Assembly (NCBI GenBank): GCA_025765615.1
Contig: JAIVFJ010000003.1
Location: 434,001-498,000, forward strand
Direction of reading: 5' to 3'
DNA length: 64,000 bases
DNA from: Zopfochytrium polystomum
Lineage: Eukaryota; Chytridiomycota; Chytridiomycetes; Chytridiales; Chytridiaceae
Part shown: positions 44,727 through 57,000 of the stretch, piece by piece
Position numbering within the stretch: position 1 is the stretch's first letter
How the letters are laid out: each line of letters starts with the position of its first letter
Position numbers and translations under genes: made by a program
Notes under the pieces: model-generated
Database searches by the model: none
The model's input: the letters and a program-made list of their open reading frames with translations, nothing else
What the model was told of the DNA's origin: nothing

Positions 44727-47700
44727 TCACTTTCTCCTTTTGTAGCGCGACTTACTCTTAAACGCCTTCGATGACTTTTTCGCACCCTTTCGAACACCTC
44801 CGCCTCTCGCACCAAACCCATCCCTAGAAGCGGAGGCGCTCTCACCACTGCCGCCGCTGTTCGCCCGCGAGCTTTTTTGCTTTTGAGCTCTTTTGCTGCC
44901 GCCCATCTCCTTGCCGAATCGCCCGCCGTCACCGCCGACCTTTTTCCCCGTGGGCAGTTGCGTGATTTTACCTGCCCTCGCCTGCTTCTTTGCAGATCGA
45001 GCAGCGACTGCCTGGGCTTTTATATCGGATGCATCATCTTCAGACATCTTTCGTCTCTTCTTGCGGCGCGAGAGGCCAGCGTACTTGTCGAACTTCGCGG
45101 GTTCCACCTAAACGAATGCCTTCAGCAGGCTGGAGGAACGGAAGAGCAATGGGATATACTCACCTTGAGTCCAAGGTCCAGACCAAAGTCTGCCTTGTGC
45201 TTCGCTGTTCCCAGATCTGTACAGTTGCTGCTGATTAGCTTGTGACAACAGCCTAGAGGTAAAAGGTTTACCCTTCGCGGCTTTCTTTTCAGCTTCCGAC
45301 TGAAACCAAACACGAGCTGGCCGGCTCTTGATTTCTTCGGCATACTTTAGCATGTTTTCCATCTTCGATACTTTCATCTCTGCATTTCGTATCTGCTTAT
45401 CGGCTTGCTCTTCAGCAAAAATATCCTTTATCGCCTCTTGAAACCCAGAGAGCTTGTTCTCCAATTTGCTGACAACCGAAGACGGGATCACGCGGCTCTT
45501 TACGTCGCCGTGAGATCCTTTGAGCGCAAGCTTCAGTATTTTGCGATCGCTCTCACCAACGAGAGAAACAGCCCTTCCAGCCTTTTCTCCACGGGCCGTC
45601 CGTCCGACACGGTGCACGTACTGGGCGTACGATCTCGGCATATCGTAGTTAATGACAGTCTTGACACCCGCTATGTCAAGACCACGCGATGCAAGGTCCG
45701 TGGCGAGAAGGAAATTGACAACACCGTCGCGGAATTTTTCGAGCGCTTCGAGTCGCTTGAAAAAGGTCATAAATATTTCGTTCGTCACAGCATAAAGGAT
45801 AAACGAAGCAGCTTACTTGCAACTGTGTCAAGTCACCATGCAATTCTGCTGCAGAGAGGCCGAAAAGTCCAAAAACTACTTTCATATGGTGTGCTGCGGC
45901 TTTGCTCCTGAAAAAAATGATAGTCTGACTCTTGTACGTCCTCTGGCAAAGCGCAACGAGAATCGCGGGACGAACTTCTTCGCGCTTTTCTCGAACCCGA
46001 ACAAATTCTTGGACAAGTCGATCAGTCAAGGTGCTTGATTTGTCTACGAAAAGACGCACTGGCCGATTGAGGGAGAGCTTCACTAAATCGTCAACGTTAT
46101 CTGTCATCGTCGCAGAAAAAAGCAATGTTTGTCGGGTCCGCGGAGTTGATTTTATAATCTCGTTCAGTTCGTCTGCAAATCCATCTTCCAGAATACTGTC
46201 CGAACGTTAAATCTTTTACAATGAATTGTTCTAATTTACCGGTCCGCTTCGTCAATAATGAGGATTTCAATATTGTCCAATGTAAACGACATTGAGTTGT
46301 GAATGTGATCGATCAGCCGACCAGGCGTTGCGATGACAATGTCCGGTCTTTTTTTTAGTTCCGCTTCCTGAAGCTTAGTTGAAAGACCGCCAACACAGAG
46401 ACACAACTGGATATCGGTATACTTCGCGAGGTTGGTTGCAACTGAATGACATTGAACACCAAGTTCGCGAGTTGGAACCAAGACAAGAACGCGAGTGGCT
46501 GGAACTGCTTTGGGTCGATGCAGCAATCGTTCTAATACTGGAATGATGAATGCACCGGTCTTTCCAGAACCGGTTACTGCAGCACCGCATATGTCCAGGC
46601 CTTGAAGGGCAAGAGGTATGCTGCGAGCTTGAATCGATGTCGGTTTGACGAAACCCATGTCGGCAACGGCCTTCAAAATCGGGCGCGCCAATCGCATGTC
46701 TGTGAACGACTGAGGTCCTGAAAGCTGTTCCGGTTCCGGCGCTGGGGCGAAGAACTCTGCCTTTTTCTAAAACGGGGCAACAACGCAGGTTTCACCATCA
46801 CATCCAAGAATTGGAATGGCACTCCTACCTTGTCGTGAACGACATCATCGGGATCGTCGTCCTCCTCATCGCTCTTGTTCGCTATGTTATCCTCCACGTC
46901 ACTCAGCTCGCCACCATCTGCCTCCTCGACATCGCTATCGCCACTCTCAGCGGTATATCCATCGGCATCAGCTTCTTCGTCGGCATAATCGCCATTGCTT
47001 TCAACTGCGGCCAACTCCTCCACATCACCAATCGCCGACAGTTCCTCAACCTCGCTCGATTCGTCCAGGTCCAAGTCCTCGCTGTTGGTTTCCCCCTCAA
47101 TATCTTCAACATCAGATTCATCACTATGCCACGGCCGCTTAAGCGATGTTGAGTCCAATTGTTGCTCAACCATCTCCTTCCGCTTTCTTGCGATCTTGTC
47201 GTCGATTGATGAGGATTCCGGTAGACCCGTCCCCAACTGTGCAGCCTGGGCGGCTCTAAGGGATGCTTTTGCTTTGGTGAAATCCCAGGGGTGATTCGTT
47301 CCAATGGACGCTAGATCACCGCCATCCGTTTCAAAACTGAAAGCAGGGTTCAATTCCCGCGCAGGAGGAACAGCCATCGGCTTTGAAGGGTGGGCCCGCT
47401 TTCGGCTTGAGGGCGCGTTGTCCTCGTCGCTGTCATCCTCTTGGATAACCGAAACGACGTCACCGTCTTCGATCGTCAAAATCTTGAGAGGGTCAAATGG
47501 TTCCAGCCTGCCAGGATGAGAATGTAAGAGGTCAAGATTGCGGCACCGAAGTCCATAAGAATTTTGACGCTCTCCGTATTGCCTTCCGCGGCCGTCAACA
47601 TCCGCACTCCAGCGCATCGTTGACGCGCAACGAAGATCGACAAGAAGCTCCAACGACGACGGCCCTGCGCAGCAGGAAATGGGTGTGGGGAACTAACGAC

Positions 47701-47859
47701 GCTTACTCACCCTGCTCCGCCGTCACTGTTCGGTTTAAGACGCTTGCCTGCCCTGACGGTTGCCGTCTTCGTGACAGCTCTACTGCTGCCGTTCTCACTG
47801 CCTTGGCTGGCCCTGGCCGCAGCCGCCACCATCGGAGTGCCTCTCGCCTTCCTTGCCAT
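44727..47859 (-). CDS. DRS1: DEAD-box RNA helicase DRS1/DDX27
   Basis: Nucleolar helicase for 60S ribosome assembly. Exon 1 is 47859-47711 ([15 protein letters not shown], ending SDGGAG); exon 2 starts [18 protein letters not shown] and carries a long acidic region. An intron after DDVVHDK (46830-46769 region) leads to [17 protein letters not shown]. Helicase motifs: Q motif [14 protein letters not shown], motif [29 protein letters not shown] in [36 protein letters not shown] and [10 protein letters not shown]. The C-terminus has [24 protein letters not shown] and a basic tail ending KSRYKRRK. The order and the acidic N-terminus match DRS1/DDX27. All joints are in frame. The stop is TGA at 44727-44729. 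Confidence 0.95.
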
Positions 47860-48873
47860 GACGACAAACCCAAAGAAAAGAAGAAAGAAAGCTGACAGGA
47901 CAGTGACAAGGAAAAACGATCTTGGCGAAACCAGAAGCACTGGAGAACCAAAGCCTCCCCTCAACACATATTTACAACCGCCAAACCCCATTCAGCACCC
48001 ACTATCGGTCGACTCGATCGAGTAGTCCTCCTCTCAATTTTCATTCGTATCTCAATCAGGCTCTGCCGATCTCCCGACAGACAGCACCGGCAGCATAGAT
48101 TCTGGCAGCACAGGACGAAGGCTTACGACACTTGCGACACAGTTGTTGGAACGACTTTTCGGCAAGTGCTAACAGTGTTGATACAGTCTGGCAGAGCATG
48201 GTGTGTGTGCGTTGAACCCAGTTCTGAACCCTCCGTGGATCTTTCAACATTGCAAAGGTGTTTCCCGTGCCGAGTAGTCGAAAACACAAAAAATAGTATG
48301 TTTGCTTTTGGGGTTGGGGACGATAGATTGAAGCATGAGACCCCTCTCGCAGTGCGAGGGCGTTAGCTGGCGCCACAGCCTTTTATAGCTGACGTGCGGG
48401 TCATGTCTGGAATGGCGGGTTGGTGGCTCGCTGGGGCAGATTGTCGGAGATTGAGCAATTCAACTCCGATTAAGCAAGAATTTCGAGTGCCAAAAACCCA
48501 ACCGCGTTGGAAGCGGTCACGGTCGGCCGATTCCAGGAGGAAACAAATCGATCTGTTTATGTGGGTCACATTCTTCAAACGTCAGACAAAGCAAGCTTCG
48601 GAAAGAGGGAGTGTGTGGAATAATGGCGGTGTTTCTGGTTTCTTATTTCGTTGGTGTGGTTCTGTTTCAGTGGTACACGAATTTACAATCAATGAGGGGT
48701 TTGTGGGTACATGTGTTAATACTACACGGGCGGCAGAGGGAAAAATTACAGGAGTAGGCTGGAGGCATTCTGCTGATGAGGGACGATGGGGGAAGGCAAA
48801 AAACAAATTCACAAAGAACAAGGAAGAAACTGAAGTGGCAGGCGGGCATCTAGGCAGTAGAGCGAACAACGAT
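47860..48873. other. Intergenic, contains SINE-like copy B
   Basis: Between the DRS1 start and the GH3 stop. It holds the 5' region of DRS1, the repeat at 48201-48287, and the 3' UTR of the GH3 gene. A long plus-strand open frame from 48394 crosses into the GH3 gene and is its antisense shadow. No separate gene is supported. Confidence 0.6.
48201..48287 (-). repeat. tRNA-like (SINE-like) repeat, copy B
   Basis: Homologue of copy A at 44228-44312, with roughly three quarters identical positions by eye, including the shared plus-strand core GAACCCAG.TCT.AACCCTCCGTGG (here broken by mismatches) and TGTTTCCCGTGCC against TGTTCCTCGTGCC. Same orientation as copy A. Confidence 0.5.
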
Positions 48874-51800
48874 TTACAGGTTAAACGTGCCAGTCAACCT
48901 AATATCGGCGGACGAGGCCCCGACGGACACTGTGAAAGTGCCAGAGGGAACAACCCATCCATTCGAAGTCTCGCTGAACATCGAAACGTCATCCTTCGTG
49001 AGCGAAAAAGTAACGGTCGACTGCTGCCCCTGTCCCAAATAGACCCTCTCAAAGTTGCGCAGCTCCTTGGCGCACCCCTGCGGCTGGCACGTGGACGTCG
49101 GCAGCCGAAGGTACAGCTGCACGACTTCGTTGCCCGCGACGGAGCCGGTATTGGTCACGTCGACGGCGACCGTGAACGCTGGGGAGGAGGCGGTGCCGGT
49201 CGACGTGATGCGGAGGTTGGCGTAGCTGAAGGTCGTGTAGGAGAGGCCGTGGCCGAAGGCGAAGAGGGGGGTGCGGCGGGTGGCCTCGAACCAGCGGTAG
49301 TCGACGAGGATGCCTTCGTTGTACACGATGGTCGGGCGGTCTTGGTAGACGACGTCTGCAGCGTAGTCGCCGCGGGACGCGCCGACGGTGAAGGGGAGCC
49401 GTCCGGAGGGGTTGACGTCCCCAAACAGCACGTCTGTGATGGCGTTGCCAGTTTCTTGACCAGGCATCAGCGCGTAAATGACTGCGACGACGTTGGGGTT
49501 GTTGAGCCAGGGCATGTTCACCGGCCCGGGGCTGTGGATGACGACAACGGTCTTCTTGACCGCGGAGACGGCATTTACGAGGGCGTTTCCGTTGTGCCAG
49601 AGATCGAGGTCGTTGCGGTCACCCTTGTTGTTTTCGACGGTGATGTACTCTTCGCCAGAGTCAGCAAAGACGAATACAACGGCAATGTCCGCGCTGGATG
49701 CGGCGTTGGCTCCTGCCGTGGCATCGTTGGTGGTAGACGTAACGACAGCGATACCCAAAGAGTTAGCTTTTGCTGTTATCGCGGAATCCGGCTTTGAGGG
49801 TTTCAATTAGTCAGAGCGTTTCAGCCAAGTTAAACAACTCACAGCAGCGATATAGGGGAAATTGGTGGTGCCAGAGCCCCAGCCCTGGGCGACGGTTCCG
49901 TCAATGCAACCGTGATCGGCGCAGCCGTTCAGGGCACTCGGTCCTTTTGCGTCTTCGCCGATGATGGCGATCTTTGCGTACTTTGCGCGCGAGAGCGGGA
50001 GAGCAGATCCAGAGTTTTTGACGAGCACAGACGAAGCGGTGCCGACCTGACGGATGTGCGTGGCGTGGTCGGATTGAACGGACACCTTCTTGCTGTTTGC
50101 TGGAACGAACGAGTCGAAGTTCACTGCAGGGTACGTTCCGTCGTTCTTGTTTGAAACAGGAATCAGAACGGCAAGATGGACAAAAAAAGCCTGGCCTTTC
50201 GATACCTGTCCCATCTTGATCCAAGTGGCAAGCACCCTCGTTGCCATATCGGTCACCCTTGAGGCTTGAACCGCCCCAGAATTGACCGCGTTGGCGAGGT
50301 TGGGACCCCAAATCTGCGGGTCCGTCTTGGTAAATCCGGTGCCGCCGGGCATCATCATGTCGGAGCCGGCATTCGCGGCATTGTTGCCAGTGGAGACAGC
50401 AACCCAGTCTGTCATGACAAAGCCTTGAAAACCGAGGTTGTTTTTAAGGAGCGACAGGAAGGGACCGCTTTCGCAGGCGTTTGTTCCGTTGACAGAGTTG
50501 TAGCTGCACATCACCGCGCCGACACCTGCATCGACGCAAGCCTGTGAATTAAACGATGGACTATGAGAAACGGGTTTTCCATAGAAAAGTAACTTGATTA
50601 CCTTGAAAGGCTTCATGTAGACCTCGTTCAGCGCACGCTTTCCAACCACAGAGTTGGCCGTTTCGCGACTGTATTCTTGGTCGTTGAGAATCCACTGCCG
50701 ACCAACGTCGAAAGATAGTCAATCAGTCCAAGCATGACTCAAAGAGAGCGGACCTCACATGTTTGGCGGTGGCAATCACACCGACGGACTGCATTCCCTT
50801 CACTTGCTGGCTCGCGGTGTACGCGGACAGAACCGGATCAGCACCGCCCGATTCCCATGCACGACCACCCTCTGGGGCCCTCATCATGTTCATGGCTGGA
50901 CCCAAAGCAACAGAAACGCCTTTGCCGCGGAACTCGCGGCCCATGTATCTAGATTGAGTTGGTGGGTTAGAACGTGGCTTCTGTAAATGTATGTATTCAC
51001 TTACAGTCCCTGGTTGTACATGAGCGTCTGCATTGACAAGAAAGGCTTAAGTAATGGTGATAGAATCGATTGAAAATTGCAGGTTCCTTACTTTGTCAAA
51101 GGTGGCGGCGAGGTTTCTGTTTGAAACAAGCAAATGAGATTGGCTTGGATCATATTCATCAACTGCGGAAAACAAAATTGTCTCGATACTTACACGGCAG
51201 TGGGAAAAGCGGACACGTCACTGGCATATCGTACGCCAGTGGGGGAGTCCTGAAGACAGAGGCCTTGGAAGCCGACGTGAACCATCGAATCGATGTTTCC
51301 GACGCAAGGACCGTTCTGCCAGCCGGTCCCGCTGACGATGGAGATCTTTTGTTCCAGGCTGAGCGTGGAAACGAGGGATTGGGCCTGACTGACGGCGGCG
51401 GACCACGAAATTCCGGGGTTGGAAGCTTTCAAGCGGTTCAAAAAGTTGGAACGGGTGTGGAAGGATTCAGGTATTGGTAAGACAGCACCGCTGGGGGTTT
51501 GTTGAAAGTACGGCCAGGAATCATACCAACGATGCCGCAGGTGGTTCCGGACGCGGTTACGGCAGTGGCTCCTGCTGATGCACCCTTCATGAAGCAGGTG
51601 CCACCGTTGTAGGGGCTCCACGTAAACTTGACGCAGCCCTCCTGGTTCAAGCACAAGCCGCCGCACTGCTCGCCCGTGCTCGGCGCGTTCGCAATGTCTC
51701 CAGCAGTCCAATCGCACCCGCTAGCGTACGACACCCTGCCTTCGTTCCCGGCCGCCCACGCGAACCTAGCGTTTCCGGACGAGATGACTTCGCCGCAGAC

Positions 51801-52172
51801 GGCTCCCGCGTTGGACACCAGCGGCAGCGAATCGCCGGTCTTCATCCAGCAGGTGCCGCCGTTGAAAGACGTCCAGGTGAAGTGGGAGCATCCGGCGCGG
51901 GCGAGGCAGAGTGTTGCACAGTTTTCACCGGTGGAAGCGGCGCTTGCAATGTCGCCGCCGGTCCAGTCGCAGTCGTTGGCCCACGTGGCTTTGCTGTTGG
52001 AGCCGGAGTTCCAGTCGACGTAGCGGCGGGAGAGGCGGAGGCTAGCCGACGGAGGTGGGGTTGGGGCAGCGAGCGTCGGCGTTGAGGCGGAGGTGACGAA
52101 GAGGACAGCGGCGCCACCGGCGACAGCAAAGAGGCCAGGGACCGACGATCGGGGTCGCCGTGTATGAGGCAT
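48874..52172 (-). CDS. Secreted GH3 beta-glucosidase with two N-terminal PAN-like modules
   Basis: Removes glucose from beta-glucans or cellobiose outside the cell. ATG at 52172; residues ~12-38 form a signal peptide (SSVPGLFAVAGGAAVLFVTS). Two similar cysteine modules follow, each with CDWT.GDIA.A.STGE.C..LC....GC..FTW....GGTC.MK, a PAN/apple-like pattern. The GH3 catalytic part has LSLEQKISIVSGTGWQNGPC, LQDSPTGVRYASDVSAFPTA, KGVSVALGPAMNMMRAPEGG, VIATAKH, VMCSYNSVNGTNACESGPFL and the nucleophile motif GFVMTDWVAVS. The second domain and the fibronectin-III-like C-terminus (FGHGLSYTTFSYANLRI, LRNFERVYLGQGQQSTVTFS) are complete, ending LTGTFNL at 48874. Several short introns interrupt the middle (about 50550-51190). 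A TATA box and a GA tract lie upstream. Confidence 0.93.
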
Positions 52173-52251
52173 CGAGAGAATGTTTCAGTGGGGCGAGGAA
52201 AGAAAGAACAGAGCGATAGAGGGACAAGGTCCGCTGCATGTTGGGCGCGCG

Positions 52252-52261
52252 CTTATTTATA
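52252..52261 (-). promoter_or_regulatory. TATA box of GH3 gene
   Basis: On the minus strand the sequence is TATAAATAAG, 80 bp before the GH3 ATG at 52172 and just downstream of the GA/CT tract. Confidence 0.65.
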
Positions 52262-52327
52262 CGACAATCCGGGCACACCTGGGTAGAGTCGGAGTCGGTT
52301 GTGTGTGTGTGTGTGTGAGTGTGTGTA

Positions 52328-52329
<2 letters not shown>

Positions 52330-52368
<39 letters not shown>

Positions 52369-52392
52369 GACAGAGAGAGAGAGAGAGAGAAC
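52330..52392. repeat. GA microsatellite upstream of GH3
   Basis: GAGAGA repeats with a few interruptions, next to a GT tract (about 52299-52325). On the GH3 coding strand this is a CT tract about 160-220 bp before the start codon. Confidence 0.95.
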
Positions 52393-52912
52393 GTGTGAGC
52401 GAGTGTCACGGGGCACAAAAAACCGCGTGTCTGATCTTTTTGTCGCTTGTTTGTGTGTGTTTGCGAGACCGACCGTCACCGTCGGAGACCGACCTGTCTT
52501 CATATGCGCGCCCCGGAGCTTTTCCTATTTCGGTGGTGGGGAGCTTGGCCCTCCGTCTGGCTCGCCCCTCATTCAACAACACAGTATTGGAGTAACATCC
52601 CTGGCATCCCTTCTCGTGACACAAGCTTGCGGCCAGTGCCCAGCTCTCGGAGCCGATGAGGTAATGTCAAGAAGGCAAAGGAGAAGGAGTCACAACTGCT
52701 ACCTCGTTCCATCACTTCAAAAACTGCAGACTCGTATGCAAACGAACCGGACATGGCTCAAGTGAAACAGGACGAAGAAGGACAACCTGAGAATCAAGGG
52801 TCCTTCAATTTGAGCGAAACAATACCGCGAACGGGGCCGGGAGGTCGAATGATTGCAATCCAATGAAACATTCAAGAAAAAAGTTTTCGGGGTATCATTT
52901 GCATTTGCTGAC

Positions 52913-53759
52913 ATGGCAGCAACGAGGGCCCGAACGTTCAACCTGTTTCTCTTTCGGCATATTATCACTGGCAAGGTCCTGGTGAGCCCGCGTTTCGATC
53001 TCAAGGTAACGAATACTCGCTTGCATCAATCTCTGCTCTACCGCGCGCGGGGGCGACTGGGACAGATGGCGGCTGGCGGCTGACCTTAATTTTTATTTCC
53101 AAAAACAACAGGACAACCTCTTGAACCAGATCGGCGAGCACCGAAACTCGGTCAAGATCCGACATGATCACTGGGTCCCCTTCTCGGTGGTAACGGGCCT
53201 CCCGTCCCCCGAGATCCAGGACGCTCTCACCCGCCACCTCCTCCCTCGCGTCTACGCGCGCCCCGTCGCCGGCCAGACGTTCCCGCTCCCTCCAAAGCAT
53301 CCGCAACCGCATCACCCCAACGTCACCCGAACAAACTTTAAACTCCTGCGCGGCGTGCCGGACCGCGCGGACTTTTGGAAAGGGTGGGAGGTTCCGGAGG
53401 ACGTGCAGTTGAAGACTTTGGCCCTGTGTCGCGGACTGCTGCACGTGGCGGGCGAGGACGGGCGGGCAAAGAAGGAAGACATGGTGGCTTTGAATTGCAC
53501 GGTGTGGTGGGAGCGGGACGAGTACCGACGGTTGATCGAAGGCAGGAGGGTGCGTATCCAGGACAAAAACGATCCCTTCTTGTTCAAGACGGAGACGCTG
53601 TACTGGCCACCTGGTGTGGAACACCGAATGCTTGAGCTGAAGCGAGGACGGAGTCCAGTCGGTATCTCCCTCGGAATCAATATGCAGATAAGAAACGCGT
53701 TCGGACGTGGGCGACGCGCTGGTAACACGGAGAAGCTCTCTCCAATTTATGGAAAATAA
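52913..53759 (+). CDS. MHR1: Mitochondrial ribosomal protein mL67 / MHR1 family
   Basis: Fungal-specific mitochondrial large-subunit protein; the yeast homologue Mhr1 was also linked to mtDNA recombination. Two exons, 52913-53004 and 53112-53759. It begins MAATRARTFNLFLFRHIITG, then KVLVSPRFDLKDNLLNQIGE and KIRHDHWVPFSVVTGLP, the conserved N-terminal pattern of this family (F.FRH..TG.V..SP, then a lysine-led W.P). The middle has NFKLLRGVPDRADFWKGWEV, and VWWERDEYRRLIEGRRVRIQ lies near residue 170. The basic C-terminus ends LSPIYGK. Its presence supports a fungal host. It is divergent from GH3 and convergent with TRAPPC10 (243 bp between stops). Confidence 0.82.
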
Positions 53760-54002
53760 ATGATAATCCGATGAGACGCGTAGCTTTCGCATATGTATTA
53801 AGCGTTTAGAGGGATAAACAATTTCCCTGACATCGCGGGAAGAATCAAGAGTTGTTCCGCGGAACTGTCGACACGTTGGGTTGAAGACCGAGAACCGTTG
53901 GAGTAAGCAATGTGAACATCTGGAAGAAGCAGCTGGCCCGGATGCACAGGAACGAGTGTCAAGTCGAAGGAGATCTCTTGCTCTCGCTGGAGAGAAACTC
54001 AA

Positions 54003-57000
54003 TTAGTCCTGTGCACCTTTGGCACGACCACAAACCTTCAAGGAAAACTCGTGGCGCTTGTACCCAGCTATCATCCACAAATTTGCGTCAGCGAGGACAC
54101 TGTACCGAAGAGCAACCTCGTTTTCGTCGGATTTCCAGAATAATTGCCGCACGGTTAGGCGACAGGCTATGGGCTCGCCAATTGTTGCCGACTTCGCTTC
54201 CGGCACAGTCGCGATCTCCGCAGAAAGTAGGATCTGAAAACAGTGAGGCACCGAACCTTTGCACCGAACAAAAGCATCTACCTTCACGAACGGGATCTCA
54301 AAATTAAAAACAATTTGCCGCCCTAGTGCGTTGGTCGAACGTGAAATTTGGGTTGCGTTCATGTGCTGGAAAGACTTCAAAAACGACTCAAACAGTTTAA
54401 GCACTCCGTTTCGGTCTTCATCTGATTCAAAAGCCAAAGCCGCAATCAGCGACTCGCGAAGGGATTCTCTGTAGGTCGTGAACACAGCATCCGGCAAAGC
54501 AAACTCGAGGTCGCCACCGAGAATGAAGTGAGATGCGTTCAGCTTATCGAGGATTTCGTCTTGGAACACGCGCAACGCAAATCCGCGAAACCGACTGAGT
54601 CCAGAGGCTTCAAGCATCTCAATGAGTTTGGATTCCGCGTAAAACCCAATTTCTTTTTTTGACATAGTTCAGTCATGCCGAGTGAGCAAAACACTATCAG
54701 CACTTCTTGCCGGTTACCTTCATTTACGTCGCAGTAATCCAGGACAAATTTGGCGGAAGTAAAGCCTTCTGTTTTTTTGTCGCTGGTATCTGTCAATTGG
54801 AACAAGAACGCTGCCTCCTGCCGATGCAGTAATGTCTTGAAGAAAAACAGTGAGAATTCGGGCTTCGTCCAAGGAAAAGCTACCATGTCTGTCTCAGGCG
54901 TGAAGTCGACCACCTCGACACCGTCCGGAACGAGTAGGTCCCCTTGTAGTAGACGAATAGGCCTTTGCTCCAAACCTACGCACTGAACTTGCACTAATGG
55001 TCTGAAAGAAAAACTTAAGCCCTGCCAGCCACTGCCAGGACGTAGAAAGGCTCACCCGGTAGGACTGAACAGTATAGTATGTTGTATCTTCATTGGTATC
55101 GCTAACTTGAGTCTCTCTGCTGAAGAAAACACTCTCCTGCCCAAGCCGCTTCCGTCGTTGTACCAAGCAACGATTTTCAACTGCGCGAAGTATTGAGCAA
55201 TCAGCAGATAAAGCACGATCTTATGGTACCGTGTGGTCGAAATGAACATTAAGCGGATCAACAAGAATGGGCGCTGAAAAAATGAGCGCCTCATTCGCCT
55301 CGCACGTCGGCAGTTGAATGATTCCATCGACTACATCTAGTGTCCCTTCACGATTTGTCTGGGCCTTTCCCTCCTTATCGGTTCCGATAAACTGGCACTG
55401 TAATGTCTTCGGGAGGTCAACAGTGAGGGTTGTTATTGGTGTGATGGTCAGGAATCCAGACTCGATTCTTGTATGTCGAGTCCGCACTGTCACTGTAAAG
55501 CTGTTCATTATGTCACCAGCCAAAACTTTGACAGGAACTCGTCAGTGCAAAAATTGCATCGTATTGCTTACCTTGCTTGGGAATTCCAACCTTAACGGTC
55601 AAAGAAGATGGATTTCTACTAATCTTGAAAACATGTCGACGGCGCCCAGTTTTGGGAAGTTCGTAACTTAAGGAAACCTTCCCAATGCAGACAGCCGCAT
55701 GTCCTGGATGGTACGTTCCTGGAGCGACCATGTCCTGAACGATTGTGAGATTGAGTCTTTGGTGCAACATTAACCCACCGCACTCCTCAGTAAAACGGAG
55801 CTTTTTCCGGACGGAATAGTAACGTCAGAGGTAGCGCATACAATCTCGCCCTCGTCTGTACCAAGTAATGTGCAGATAATTGAGTTTGCTGGGATAGGCT
55901 TTTCAGATGGGTTAGTCTTCAAGGAAAACTGCGTTGGAGACAAACCTCGCTTAGAAAGTTGTAAACTTCCACTTCGACCTCGACGGTGTCATCGTCGCTA
56001 ACTCGATTTATCATCTTTACAACAGCAAGCTTCAAGATGCTCATCTGACCCACGGCGACGGCTAACACTCGTTAGAGCGATTTAATTGAAAATGTTTCCC
56101 TTACGCTCTTCAAGCTTGTGCGAGCTGGCGGCAACCTCAGACATGTAAAGGCGAATCATGTCCGCCGAAAGAGAGCCCCAGTTTGAGAGAAGCCGAAGAC
56201 AGATTGTTACATATGTGATTATCGTGTTAGAAAGTATAGGCAATGACGCTCAACTTATCTTGAAAACCTTCCAGTTTTCTTGAGACACAGTGCAAGTTTT
56301 TCTAAAATGGAGGTTTCGCTCGAAAACCAGTTGTTGCCTGAAAATGGCGCCCCGAAATCGTCCCAGATCTTTGCTGCTTCCTCATAACGCTCCCTTTGGC
56401 TGAAATGCAAAGTTGTTAAGTTTTTCGATCAGACCAGGCGAAGTGCTCACAAATGAAGGAGAGCGATGTCGCCACGTAAAAGGGCTACTGTTCGCTGCCG
56501 ATTGCAAGCGTCAAAGGCTTTTATGCACCGCATAGTAATACGCTTCGAAATCGTTAGGAGCTGCACTCAAAGACCATGCAAGCCTACAGTGTAAAGCTCA
56601 TCAAAAGCCTCTTTTGATTTGAGGCCGTCGCGAATATCGGTGTTGGTGAGCTCAGAAAGTGCCCGACTTCCCTCTAAGGCTTCATCGGACTCGTCGCTCC
56701 CCGGCGGAGCCATCGCGTTTGGGCCAGGAAGTGCCATGGTCAAGGTTGAATGAATTGTTGTGGGAAACAATTTCGAAGCAACCCCAAGAATGTCCAACTG
56801 CAGAGTCGATAAAAGCAAATTTGAGTGAGTTCGGTACTGACACCGAATTTTTTTTTTTTGGACCTGAACTCTGGCGTAATGAAGCAGCTCTGCTTTCGCA
56901 TTCTCGTAAGCAATGATAAGATTTTCGGAATGTGCCGAGACTGCAATGAGCTCATCGCAATGTTTAATAACGTTCAGGCAGCCGGAGTAAATCCATGATT

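Noticed and set aside
48394..49797. 467-codon plus-strand open frame
   Set aside because: It is antisense to the GH3 C-terminal exon, has no domain and starts in intergenic sequence; it reflects codon use of the real gene.
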